Positions 1 through 11,060 of a stretch of DNA of 64,000 bases are shown here, one piece after another. The notes below the pieces were generated by a model. That model searched no databases. It was not told the origin of the DNA and saw only the letters and a program-made list of their open reading frames with translations. The first letter of the stretch is position 1, and each line of letters starts with the position of its first letter. The position numbers and the translations under genes are program-made. The stretch is from NCBI RefSeq assembly GCF_016801865.2, contig NC_068938.1, positions 222,410,663-222,474,662 on the forward strand, in the 5' to 3' direction. This stretch comes from Culex pipiens pallens (taxonomy: Eukaryota > Arthropoda > Insecta > Diptera > Culicidae).

Positions 1-1068
1 TTAAGTATATTTTTAAAAATGTATAACTCTTAAAAAATTGTGTAATATTTTTCACAATTCTTAACTCGATTGCATTTGATTCGTTTTGAGCACATTTCAT
101 AAAATTTTAGGTTCCTTTCTTTATTTAAATATATTTTAGAATGAAAAGGTGGTTGTCGGTTCAACTTAGAGAATCACTAGAGCTGAATTCCATTCTGTTT
201 CATTTTGCAACAATGCTTGAAAAATTGTAAATATTTTTAATCGTCCAAAATAAAATAAAAAATGCAAATAAAATTGAAATCGCTTTCTATGGTTTCAACA
301 TTTATAAAAAAAATCTAAGTTTAGACGAAAAAGGTATTTTTTGCGAAAACGAAAAAAAATTGTTGCGTTACTGTACATTGAATTCCAGCGAAAGTGAATC
401 CTCAGTGGAAAGATTTTTTTAATTTAAAAATATTTTAAAAAAATGTCTCTTACAAAAATTCCCATGAGTTAAGGCATGTTTTTTATTTATCTGACTTATT
501 CATAAGAAATGAATTGATAATATTTAAATAGTGAAGACATAAAAATATTAATGTGTAAAATTAAATATGAAAATATAGAAAAAAAGAAAGAAAGAATAAT
601 AAAAATATTTTTTCCTGAGTTGCTCTAAATTTTTAAAATAGGGTGACAGCATTTAGGTGGATTGATAAAAATTAAGTAATAAATCTAATTATTGAGTTAT
701 TTTATCTTATGCCTCTTCTTCATATAAACTTTATGGATGGCAATTAAAGAAATGAAGCATTCAATTTAAAGCATCGTTTTCAATTTTTTACACTAATTGT
801 TTTTTTTTCTCTAAATCAAAATTGTAAGGGCAAGTTAAATGTATTTTTTTTTTCGTTGGGTAAATTTGTATAAATTTTATTCAAAAAAGTTTTTGATTTG
901 TAATCATTCTTTGAGAAAAAATGCCTATTATTTGATGCTCTGGAAAATTTGGGAGTTCGAAAATAGGATTCGAGCTGCCACCCTGTACATTGTAAGACCA
1001 AACGTCAGCTACCAAAGGTATTGATATTTTTTGCTTTACAATATTGTTTTGATCACCGGAAGTCAATT
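1..1068. other. AT-rich intergenic DNA, no gene seen
   Basis: Low-complexity AT-rich sequence with frequent A and T runs. No long open frame, splice-like exon or inverted-repeat structure could be recognised. The short open frames at 816-1066 overlap one another on both strands and show no protein-like composition. Confidence 0.5.
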
Positions 1069-1655
1069 ATAATTATTTGCTTATATTGGCAATTTGCGGC
1101 GAGAAATATTAAGCTAACCTAGGACAGAAAGAGGAGAGACAGAATTGAAGATCGCGGCAACAGTTTTTTCAAACCTTTTGTCACATGGTGGATAGATCCA
1201 GACAGGGCGCTGGCAGTTATAAGGGGAAAGGAGGTGAAGAAGCTAAGGGCCATTCATTCTAAGTGTAATATTTGGTTGAACTAGCTTTTTAGGGGTCTTC
1301 CATTAACCGACACAGAAGGTGTCGGAGAATGTGAGACGACCTCATAGATGACGAAACACGAAAAGAAATTATCGTGTGTCAACTATGTGGGACATTCTCC
1401 GACACCTTCTGTGTCGGTTAATGGAAGACCCCTAAAAAGCTAGTTCAACCAAATATTACACTTAGAATGAATGGCCCTTAGCTTCTTCACCTCCTTTCCC
1501 CTTATAACTGCCAGCGCCCTGTCTGGATCTATCCACCATGTGACAAAAGGTTTGAAAAAACTGTTGCCGCGATCTTCAATTCTGTCTCTCCTCTTTCTGT
1601 CCTAGGTTAGCTTAATATTTCTCGCCGCAATTTGCCAATATAAGCAAATAATTAT
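1069..1655. repeat. Near-perfect long inverted repeat (264-bp arms, 59-bp loop)
   Basis: Bases 1069-1332 are the reverse complement of 1392-1655. Positions pair to a constant sum of 2724, so there is no net indel. By eye I found a single mismatch, in the stretch near 1092-1097. The 59-bp spacer (1333-1391) is not repeated. A transcript of either strand would fold into a very long hairpin. It could be a foldback transposon, a recent inverted duplication, a hairpin-RNA locus or an assembly fold-back artefact. No target duplication was identified at the ends. Confidence 0.9.
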
Positions 1656-2929
1656 TATGATATTTTTTGCAAACATCATCAGGCTTAGTGATTTTTCACG
1701 CTAGAAACCCACTATTTTCAAGTGGTGCTTCTAATCAAAACACTAAATTTCAAGGACATTTAGTGTGAATCAAAAATTGTTTATAAAAATGAAAAAAAAA
1801 CTGTCTCGTAACATTGGAGTTTTTTTTTTAAATTTATAATTATTCAGGTTTTCTTTTCCATGTACATTCATTCAGCTAAAATATTATGGAGTGTCCAGTC
1901 ACAATCGATGACTTTTCACCTCAATTATGAATACTATCAATTTTCATTTAATCATGAAATATTGTAGCTTTCGCTATTCAGTGATTTCAAATGTAGGAGA
2001 TCCTACATGTACAATAAAGAAAAGGGGATACCTTAAAACTAACTTATAAACAATATAAAGAGCGGATCAATGCAGCTGAAGACTGCAATAATTTTTGTCG
2101 AAATGCATCAATTATCTTATTGGACATATGACATTGGAGTTTATTTAATCTCAAAGAACATCAACTAAGTTGTCATGGCAGTCTTCAGGTGCAATTTGGT
2201 AGTTGTAATTATTTTTTTTAAAGTTTATGTCCTTCGACTCTTGCCGAAATTAATAAGGCAAATTAATGAAAAAAAATTTGGAAATCTTGGAATCTTGCAT
2301 TCGTCTTGTTTTATTTTTAAACGAAGTCCGTTTTTATTCGGCAAAAATATTTTTATAAAAACTTAGTTTTTTTTAACCAAGAACTTCAGATCGACTTTTC
2401 CATGCCTCGTATATTCCATGTTCACATTCTGGCTTGTTATTTAAATATTAGTTTAACATATTTTTGTGATTTTCTCTCGTCGTTTTTTTTTGTCATAATT
2501 CTATTTTTTAAGGAAAATTGTTTTGGCATTCGCTCAAGTTAAGTCATATACCTACCATTTGAATTAAAATAACTCGCAAATTAAAAAAAAACAGTGCCAA
2601 AAGTGTTCCACGATTTACAAAAAAACCTTCTAATTTTTATGTGAAATAAAGGTGTGGTAAAATAATCGTTTTTTTGCTGTAAAAAGCTTTTATTGAACTT
2701 TTTATCAGGCTTTTGGTAGGATCACCTAAGTTCCAAAGAAAAATTTGAAGAAGTATCTGAAATTTTCTCTAATAATTTCATATTTTAAGAGATTATCAAC
2801 ATCACACTTACAAGAGAAGGCCGAAAAAAATAATTTTTGTTTATTTATAATATTTTTCAAAGGTACTGTATTGAAATCAACTGTTAATATGAACAAATAT
2901 TACCATATTTGTTCGTTCAAATTATGACA
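1656..2929. other. AT-rich intergenic DNA, no gene seen
   Basis: A/T-rich sequence with long homopolymer runs and no convincing open frame. Nothing recognised. Confidence 0.45.
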
Positions 2930-4910
2930 CCATTGATCAATTATAATGTTTATAAATTTGATTGAGTGAATCCCACCACCACCACTGCCTGCCAAGCAAA
3001 TTTCAATTGCTTTTAATTTTAATTAGCTCCAGCACAGCACAGAGTGTGCAATAAAAATAACTCAATCTGCTATTGCTGCTGCTGCTGCCGTTAAAACCAA
3101 TCTCGGCTCGAACGAAATTTATCGCCGCGAAAAATCACACAAAAATTCTCCACAACCAACCAATTGGATTTCAAACGGTGGTGGTAGAAGGGGTCCTGAG
3201 TGTGCGCCACAAATGAGCTCCACCAATTTCAATAATTTGTTGGTTGGGAGGGGGAAAATACCAACCTTCATTACTGTGGGTTGATGGGATTTGATGTGCA
3301 TTTTAGTTGTTTTTTTTTCGGCATTAAAGTTCTTTTTTATATTTAAAGCTAATTTTGCCTTTGTAAATCTTTGTTATCAAATATTTGTTCAACAATATTT
3401 TTTACAAAAAAATGGATTAAAAAGCCCTGCTAAGTGAACTAGTCGATTCCATGATGCTTGATCTTAACACGTGTGACTGCATTATTGGAAAATACACTAC
3501 CAGACATATGTGCAGTGGCTTATACGATTTTTTGTTCTGTCCCATAAAACCCACTCATTTACGCTTTTATTTATTTTTCACCTCAATCAAACGAGGACGA
3601 CGACGACGACGGTTGGGCTCGAATTTTGTGAGACTAATTATCCCATTCGCGCAAAGCAAAACGGGGACCTGAAGGGAAAAACCCTCATCACAGACCAAAT
3701 AGAAAGCCACTGATCCAGAAAATTGTGGGCAATCAGGCTCTAGTTATGCGCGCGATGGCGACCCAACCAAGCACCCAATTCAATACCACCACACCGGGGC
3801 AAATGAGTAAGTCCCTTCTTTTACATGTTCCGTGCTGTAAATTTCCAACCAAGAACCAAGAAGGTGTGCTCGGCGTAATGTATGCATGTAATTTTCGTTG
3901 CCCACCCCTCCAGCAGGTATGAAAGGTCGCCACTCGAGGTAGGGATGCTCAATTTTTCTTCAATTTTTCACGCGATTAGTTGGCTATGATTTTTCTCTTT
4001 TCATTAACACTGATATTTCACTTTTATATTAAGTTCCTCAAATCCAATCAAAGTAACCCACGACTCTCGCCGAGGTGAGTATTGAGTTATTCGCACTGCC
4101 AAGGATCCACTAATAACACCCATTAGGCCAAGTGTCGACCAAGCCTCACCAGAGTACCAGGCCAGACAAGGACTCCCAACCCCTCCAACCCTCTTTTCAA
4201 AGCAATCGTGCGCGGTTGAATCGAGAGGAAACGGAAAGAACACCTCCACTTCCTGCATTCACCCACACACCCAACTCGCGTCCATGTATTAATTAGTGAA
4301 AAAGTATCGTGTAATTAAGAAAAATGCCACGTTTAATTGCTAATTGAGTTTCTGCCTTCTGTTTTAATCACCTAATTACGTGACTATCACATTTGAAAGA
4401 AGAAGAAAAAAAAATCGAAATAAATAAAATAAACATAAATATGTGTGCACGAGCGGAGCGTACACCGAACCGACGGTTGGATGTTGGCTGGCCTACTTTG
4501 ATATTATGGGTTTGGTTTCGGTGAACGGTGAAACCTAGGACAACCTACTAGTAGCAGCAGGCTGTGCCTTGGCCGTTGCATTTGAATTCACGCGCGCACA
4601 CCGTCGTCGTCTCGTTTGGGGTTTTTCGAGGATGACATCTCGAAACCGGCTTGCTGGGATTGAAGCTGGCGTGGTGGTGAGGAAAAGGTTGAACCCTGGA
4701 ATAATTATCACTGAAGTTTTTTAAAATGTATTTTTTTTAAATTTCATTCTCAACATATGTCCAGTTTTAACAGTAAAACATTTTTGCTTATTGTTCAAAG
4801 TATTATTTTCGATGGCGGTTCTCAATATATATTCATTCTTTTAGTTTATCAGTATTCTAAGTAAATTTAGTTAAAAAAATTAAGCATTAGTTTTTTACTC
4901 AAGAATTATT
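2930..4910. other. Unique GC-balanced intergenic island, possible regulatory DNA
   Basis: This stretch is less AT-rich than its neighbours and lacks obvious repeats. It contains clustered homeodomain-like cores (TTAATTAG near 3020, TATTAATTAG near 4287, GTAATTAAG near 4311, CTAATTACG near 4372) and short trinucleotide runs (GACGAC near 3597, GCTGCT near 3078). The open frames here (for example 3725-3922 and 4004-4258) overlap on opposite strands and resemble no family. A cis-regulatory role is inference from composition and motif density only. Confidence 0.3.
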
Positions 4911-5534
4911 AACAAGAACAAGAACAAGAACAAGAACAAGAACAAGAACAAGAACAAGAACAAGAACAAGAACAAGAACAAGAACAAGAACAAGAACAAG
5001 AACAAGAACAAGAACAAGAACAAGAACAAGAACAAGAACAAGAACAAGAACAAGAACAAGAACAAGAACAAGAACAAGAACAAGAACAAGAACAAGAACA
5101 AGAACAAGAACAAGAACAAGAACAAGAACAAGAACAAGAACAAGAACAAGAACAAGAACAAGAACAAGAACAAGAACAAGAACAAGAACAAGAACAAGAA
5201 CAAGAACAAGAACAAGAACAAGAACAAGAACAAGAACAAGAACAAGAACAAGAACAAGAACAAGAACAAGAACAAGAACAAGAACAAGAACAAGAACAAG
5301 AACAAGAACAAGAACAAGAACAAGAACAAGAACAAGAACAAGAACAAGAACAAGAACAAGAACAAGAACAAGAACAAGAACAAGAACAAGAACAAGAACA
5401 AGAACAAGAACAAGAACAAGAACAAGAACAAGAACAAGAACAAGAACAAGAACAAGAACAAGAACAAGAACAAGAACAAGAACAAGAACAAGAACAAGAA
5501 CAAGAACAAGAACAAGAACAAGAACAAGAACAAG
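4911..5534. repeat. Perfect hexanucleotide array (AACAAG)104
   Basis: The unit AACAAG repeats for 624 bp without a visible interruption, which is 104 copies. The other strand is (CTTGTT)n. The open frames running through it (Leu-Phe or Leu-Val dipeptides) are a by-product of the period-6 repeat, not genes. Such homogeneity implies recent expansion or strong homogenisation. True copy number may differ from the assembled number. Confidence 0.98.
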
Positions 5535-5665
5535 TGTATTTTTAGTATTTTTAGTATTTTTAGTTTTTTTAGTATTTTTAAGTATTTTTAGTATTTTTAG
5601 CATTTTTAGTTTTTTTTTTTGCATTTTTAGTTTCTTAGTATTTTTAGTATTTTTAGTATTTTGTT
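5535..5665. repeat. Short 9-bp (AGTATTTTT)n array
   Basis: Directly follows the AACAAG array. The 9-bp unit is the same as the large array at 7182-8685, with a few imperfect copies (TTTTTTTT and GCATTTTT variants). It suggests that the two tracts belong to one interrupted minisatellite domain. Confidence 0.85.
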
Positions 5666-5705
5666 TTTATTTTTTAAGCTCTATGGAAGTTTGGATTCTA
5701 CCCTG

Positions 5706-6020
5706 CTAAACACTATCCTGCTCAGATTTTCTCCGAGCCAATGAAGCTCCACCAAAAAGACTTATATTTTCACGTGTCGTGGATATCTTGCTTATGGTGC
5801 ACACACGAAATTCTATGTTATTGGTGTGTACTTTTCCTACAGCCTGACTGCAGTCCAACCGTTTCGATGTGATGAGGAACGATACCGTCGCAGCGCCGCC
5901 GTACTCTTCCGTAAAACTCCACATCCTCCCACGACGGCCAAGTTTTTCCGCGGTAAGTCTCCGGAAGAGAGTTTGTGTGTTTTGTCACAGCTAAAACAAC
6001 GGCGGGCAGTGAGGTAAAAT
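5706..6020. other. Possible exon or gene relic, strand unresolved
   Basis: A GC-balanced island in AT-rich repeats. On the plus strand a pyrimidine-rich acceptor-like sequence (near 5841-5853) and a GTAAGT donor (at 5953) bracket an open stretch of about 33 codons. On the minus strand an open frame runs about 85 codons from near 6000 down to a stop at 5706 (contains EEYGGAATVSFLITSKRLDC). Neither peptide is recognised, and both frames cannot be real together. It may be an exon of a gene whose other parts lie outside, a decayed gene, or chance. Confidence 0.2.
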
Positions 6021-6078
6021 GCTTTAATGAATTGATTTTTTATTATCTTTCATAAACGTGTGTTTTTAAATTAAAAAA

Positions 6079-6158
6079 TCTAGAGTTTTTTCTATCAAAA
6101 GACCCTATAAGATATTGTGTTTCATATGTTTATAGGGCCTATTAAAAAAAACTCTAGA
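6079..6158. mobile_element. Small hairpin MITE-like repeat
   Basis: The ends TCTAGAGTTTTTTCTAT and its imperfect reverse complement form an 80-bp hairpin, with inner arms CCCTATAA and TTATAGGG. Size and symmetry fit a miniature inverted-repeat element. No duplication flank could be defined. Confidence 0.6.
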
Positions 6159-6506
6159 AATGACCTTTATTTCTAAATTATGGAACTTTTAATATTTAAG
6201 TTTGTTTACCCCAATTTCCCTAAAGTACAACTTGGGAAAAGTGCTCGAGGGCACGCGTCACCTTCGCCGTCGACGACGATTCGGTGGTGGGTCTGGCTCT
6301 AGCTTGGGCCACAGTCGATGAGACAGAACCGAGGTCGAGCGAGCCTGGTCTTAAGCGCGAATTATTATTAATGAGAAATGAGAAATGGAAGAAGAAATTA
6401 TAATTATTATTGAATTATAGCGAGGGTACAGTGTGCGCGAACAACTAAATTATATTATACCTCGTTGGCTGATTACTAATACAACGATGAGAGGGAGTTT
6501 GCAATA

Positions 6507-6619
6507 TTTAAGGGGTCACATTAATTAATTTTTGAATATTTTTATAAGTGAGGTGCTAGAACATTCTTTTTGCATCATTTTTTTATTCAAGTGAAAATTG
6601 TGAAATGTAACCCCTTAAA
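6507..6619. mobile_element. Small TIR element (113 bp)
   Basis: The outer ends TTTAAGGGGTCACA and TGTAACCCCTTAAA are inverted copies with one mismatch and flank about 85 bp of AT-rich sequence. This fits a MITE. It carries no coding sequence. Confidence 0.6.
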
Positions 6620-7046
6620 AGGCCAAGGGTTCATGGTATAATGATAAGTTGTTGGAGAACGGTTCGCCATGATGAGCTCCACTTCTTCCCCAACTCCCTC
6701 GTACTTCTACCCAACAATGAATGATTCACAAACTGTACTCACCGTCGTCGTCGCTGCCACACCACGAGACATAGTTAATGATTCGCGCCCTCGCAATTCT
6801 GCCTTTCTTTTTCCACCCTGAACCTGTCCGGCAGAGTCGGCTAATTTAGTTCCTGTCCTGGTGATGGCGAATGGCGAGGATGATGACGACACAATTGTAG
6901 CCGGGCATATTTTATGATGATTTGCAGGACAAAACCTCTTGCACTTTTCAGTCACGCGATTTTCAAAGCGTTGAAAATAATTTTGGTATTGTGCATCGGT
7001 TGAATTTTGAACAATTTCAGAACGAACCATTTCAAAATAAGAAAAA

Positions 7047-7181
7047 TAAACAAAAAAGCAAAAAAGCAAAAAAGCAAAAAGGCAAAAAAGCAAAAAAGCA
7101 AAAAAGCAAAATAGCAAAAAAGCAAGAAAGCAAAAAATCAAAAAAGCAAAAAAGCAAAAAAGCAAAAAAGCAAAAAAGCAG
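7047..7181. repeat. (GCAAAAAA)n 8-bp array
   Basis: Tandem units of GCAAAAAA with single-base variants (GGCAAAAA, GCAAAATA, GCAAGAAA). It abuts the AGTATTTTT array. The lysine-rich and Phe/Leu-rich open frames through it are repeat artefacts. Confidence 0.9.
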
Positions 7182-8685
7182 TATTTTTAGTATTTTTAGT
7201 ATTTTTAAGTATTTTTAGTATTTTTAGTATTTTTAGTATTTTTAGTATTTTTAGTATTTTTAGTATTTTTAGTATTTTTAAGTATTTTTAGTATTTTTAG
7301 TATTTTTAGTATTTTTAGTATTTTTAGTATTTTTAATTTTTTTTTGTATTTTTATTATTTTTAGTAATTATAGTATTTTTAGTATTTTTGGTATTTTTAG
7401 TATTTTTAGTATTTTTAGTATTTTTAGTATTTTTAGTATTTTTAGTATTTTTAGTATTTTTAGTATTTTTAGTATTTTTAGTATTTTTAGTATTTTTAGT
7501 ATTTTTAGTATTTTTAGTATTTTTAGTATTTTTAGTATTTTTAGTATTTTTAGTATTTTTAGTATTTTTACTATTTTAGCATTTTTAAGTATTTTAAGTA
7601 TTTTTAATATTTTTAATATTTTTAGTATTTTTAGTATTTTTAGTATTTTTAAGTATTTTTAGTATTTTTAGTATTTCTAGTATTTTTTGTATTTTTAGTG
7701 TCTTTAGTGTTTTTAGTATTTTTAGTATTTTTAGTATTTTTAGTATTTGTAGTATTTTTAGTATTTTTAGTATTTTTAGTATTTTTAGTATTTTTAGTAT
7801 TTTTAGTATTTTTAGTATTTTTAGTATTTTTAGTATTTTTAGTATTTTTAGTATTTTTAGTATTTTTATTATTTTTAGTATTTTTAGTATTTTTAGTATT
7901 TTTAGTATTTTTAGTTTTTTTAGTATTTTTAGTATTTTTAGTATTTTTAGTATTTTTAGTATTTTTAGTATTTTTAGTATTTTTAGTATTTTTAGTATTT
8001 TTAGTATTTTTAATATTTTTAGTATTTTTAGTATTTTTAGTATTTTTAGTATTTTTAAGTATTTTTAGTATTTTTAGTATTTTTAGTATTTTTAGTATTT
8101 TTAGTATTTTCAGTATTTTTAGTATTTTTAGTATTTTTAGTATTTTTAGTATTTTTAGTATTTTTAGTTTTTTTAGTATTTTTAGTATTTTTAGTATTTT
8201 TAGTATTTTTAGTATTTCTAGTATTTTTAGTATTTTTTTTAGTATTTTTAGTATTTTTAGTATTTCTAGTTTTCTTTGTATTTTTAGTATTTTTAGTATT
8301 TTCAGTATTTTTAGTATTTTTAATATTTTTAGTATTTTCATTATTTTTAGTATTTTTAGTATTTTCAGTATTTTTAGTATTTTTAGTATTTTTAGTATTT
8401 TAGTATTTTAGTATTTTAGTATTTTAGTATTTTAGTATTTTAGTATTTCTAGTATTTTTAGTATTTTTAGTATTTTTAGTATTTTTAGTATTTTTAGTAT
8501 TTTTAGTATTTTTAGTATTTTTAGTATTTTTAGTATTTTTAGTATTTTTAGTATTTTTAGTATTTTTAGTATTTTTAGTATTTTTAGTATTTTTAGTATT
8601 TTTAGTATTTTTAGTATTTTTAGTATTTTTAGTATTTTTAGTATTTTTAGTATTTTTAGTATTTATAGTATTTATAGTATTTTTA
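7182..8685. repeat. 9-bp minisatellite (AGTATTTTT)n, left block
   Basis: About 1.5 kb of AGTATTTTT units with scattered variants (AAGTATTTTT, AGTATTTCT, AGTTTTTTT) and a run of 8-bp AGTATTTT units near 8395-8445. The array ends where a retroelement begins and resumes at 9358. Long open frames of Val-Phe-Leu or Ser-Ile-Phe are the period-9 repeat read through. Confidence 0.97.
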
Positions 8686-9155
8686 ATCTAATCTAATCAG
8701 ACCCTAGCGCAGCCAATCTTTTTAAGGGATCCTGGAGAGTGCCTTAGGTTAGATGACGCCTAGCACTCTTCTTGTCATTTATTAACATTTGTAGTGCGCC
8801 ATTGCATTGAAATGCATTGAAACATCACAAGCGTTAAAGCGGCCAGGCCTACTGCGTAAAGCCGTATCGCAAAGATGACTCGTAATTGGGTTGAGTTTGA
8901 GCACTGAGTGTTCGAACAACAACACAATTCTGAATCGACAGGGGAGAAAGAAGCGTGGGGACACACCACCATACGCTCCGAGATTTTGGTTGTATTCGTT
9001 GGGAGCACCATGCTAAGAAGGTTTGGTACTCCGGGACCCTCTGGGATGGGACATTGTATTTTCACGAATGCCCTGGACACTATTTGCTGTGGTTATAGCG
9101 CCACAACTCGCTCTCTGTAACAGTAGTCCTAATTCCAGTCAAAGCTCACCAAGCC

Positions 9156-9227
9156 GTCATGGCTTAGTGGATAGCATTTTTGCTTAACAATACAAAGGGC
9201 GAGGGATCGAATCCCGCCTCAAGCGAC
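9156..9227 (+). repeat. tRNA-like segment inside the retroelement
   Basis: Has an A-box-like TGGCTTAGTGG near its start and a B-box-like GGATCGAATCC near its end, at tRNA spacing. The acceptor stem is poor, so this is not a working tRNA. It is opposite in orientation to the head at 9279-9354. Confidence 0.55.
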
Positions 9228-9278
9228 TTTGATTTTTCGTTCATCATTTCAATTTTCTTTGTTCTAAACTTTCTCGTT

Positions 9279-9354
9279 GGGAGCAGATGGGCATCGAACC
9301 CAGAACCATTCGCTTACGAAGCGAACACCGTAACCAGTCAGCCACGGCCGCTCC
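9279..9354 (-). repeat. tRNA-Thr(CGT)-like head of the retroelement
   Basis: On the minus strand the seven acceptor pairs (GGAGCGG with CTGCTCC) close with one G-T wobble. The anticodon stem TTCGC/GCGAA is perfect around a loop with CGT, and the T loop reads TTCGATG. It could pass a relaxed tRNA search, but its place at the end of an element with a target duplication argues for a SINE head rather than a host tRNA gene. Confidence 0.6.
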
Positions 9355-9357
9355 CTG

Positions 9358-9465
9358 TTATAGTATTTTTAGTATTTTAGTATTGTTAATATTTTTTAAT
9401 ATTTTTAGTAGTTTAAGTATTTTTAGTATTTTTAGTATTTTTCATTTTAGTATTTTTATTTTAAG
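9358..9465. repeat. 9-bp minisatellite (AGTATTTTT)n, right block
   Basis: Continuation of the array at 7182-8685 after the inserted retroelement, with more diverged units before fading into AT-rich sequence. Confidence 0.85.
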
Positions 9466-11060
9466 ATTTTATTTTTTCGTTTTTTTTTTGCATTTTTATC
9501 GAAAACAAAATTTCTCGATTCAATTTTTAGAAGTTAAATTTTTCCAAAGAATTCGAATAATTGAATCTGGGCTGTATTTGATAATTAATAAAAAACTTAG
9601 TTTTCAAAATTAATTCTGGTGTAAAATGTTCAACAAATTCAAAATTTGTGTAAATTGGTTAGGTTCTTTGGATTATCAGTTTTTTTTGTTGTTTTCTCTA
9701 ATTTATTTTCTGAATGAGATGGATGAATATAATTTTATTTAAATTCGTAGATTGGAAAATAAAATTATTCACTTTTATTTCAGATCATTCTAATCTTGAT
9801 TTTTTTTCAGTTTTTTTTATTTATTTATTTGACCTCTTTTGTTCTTTTTTCTCAAAATTTTGAATAATTTTTCATCTGGTTCAGTTCACCAAACAGTCAC
9901 CCAACAATCACTTCAATCAATTACAAGCTGTTTACCCACGAACCACCGCTCAACATCATCGCCACAAATCACGTGACGCGTCCAACGGAGATTCGCGAGA
10001 AACTCCACCACGAAAATCGCGGTGCCTTCTTCATTTTTAATTGTGTCCTCCCGGCTCCTTTCCCTCCCCCCCCCTGCCCAGAATTGTGGTGTCCTGCAAG
10101 TTGTCCACGGTGGTGTGCGCTCTCATTACAGGCCAAACCCCACCGCACAGTCTGCTTCTTCCCTTGCCGAAAAACCGGTTGTTGTTGTTTCTGTCGCCGT
10201 TTTCCAGAGTGGAATAAATTTGAATATGATTAAAACTCGTTTTAATTATATTTAAAGGAGTAAAAGCTGTAAATACTTGAGCGCGCGCAAAAATAAAATG
10301 TAATTTTATAATTAAACCTCAATTAAGTTTGTATGCAAATCATTTCCATATTTTATGATTTTTAATACTGCTAGGATGGACGGAAGAAGATGTCACCGCC
10401 GCCTGCTTCGACCGTCAGGACGACGACTACGGGAATGTCCTTTTCTGTCCCTCCCGTTCAGTCTCTCTCTGTCATGGCCAACCGCGACGACGACGACGAC
10501 TTCGTCAACTCTAAACGGACGGATGGCCTCATTTTAACGGTTAGCCGAAATTGTCGTTCGCTCGTCAAAAGTTGAAGGACGGTCCGGATTTTGGGAACCG
10601 TCGTTCCGGATGGGAGGAGGAGGAGCTGCTGGATAAACATTAGTCACGTTTCGAGGAATAAAACCTTGGCGTTTTCGAGATTCGGAGCTGAGGAGAGGAA
10701 TTCATTCCACATGTACATAATAATGGAGACGCGGTCAAAAGCGACAAATTTGCATGCGGTCTCTGTTCGCGATCTCGCGCGCTGGCTTGGACGGTCGAGG
10801 AGAGGCGGGGGTAGGAAAGGTGTTGTTCCTCTTCTCAAAAGTGGGTGAGAAAGGGGGAAGGAGAGGGGGATTCTGTACCGGAATAATGAAATCAAGTCGG
10901 AGGGAAATTCGGAATTACGAGCGTGTGTGTGGGCATTCATTGTGTGACGGCTGCTTTCGGGGAGGCCAATTATATGTTAAATATGCTGGCCGGGTTCTCA
11001 AATTGACTTCTTGTTTTCGAGGTTCATTAACTGATGAAATTAATTAATTCCGGGGAAGGA
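9466..11060. other. Intergenic DNA with a unique GC-balanced island (about 9890-11060)
   Basis: The left 400 bp is AT-rich and featureless. From about 9890 the sequence is non-repetitive, with short GACGAC runs, many CpG and homeodomain-like TTAATTAATT near 11040. Overlapping open frames of 60-98 codons on both strands resemble no family. A regulatory or spacer role is inference. Confidence 0.3.

Larger units (their letters stand above)
8686..9357 (-). mobile_element. tRNA-related SINE-like retroelement inserted in the minisatellite
   Basis: The element is flanked by the 14-bp direct repeat TTATAGTATTTTTA (8672-8685 and 9358-9371), read here as a target-site duplication. Read on the minus strand it starts with a tRNA-like head (9354-9279) and ends at the left in a short (GATTA)n-like tail (8686-8698). 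The head has a good acceptor-stem match, a CGT anticodon-like loop and a GGTTCGA B-box-like sequence. A second tRNA-like segment (9156-9227, plus strand) lies inside, pointing toward the first. About 450 bp of unique body (8699-9150) is unrecognised and has no coding. This is the layout of a non-autonomous, pol III-transcribed retroelement. Confidence 0.7.

Noticed and set aside
4895..5624. Open frames of 212-241 codons, Leu-Phe and Leu-Val repeats
   Set aside because: They are read-through of the (AACAAG)n array and have no non-repeat domain.
7388..8411. Open frames of 63-237 codons made of Val-Phe-Leu, Ser-Ile-Phe or Lys-Asn-Thr repeats
   Set aside because: Direct translation of the 9-bp minisatellite on both strands.
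9279..9354. Functional tRNA-Thr gene
   Set aside because: Good cloverleaf, but bounded by a retroelement duplication and continuous with its body, so read as a SINE head.
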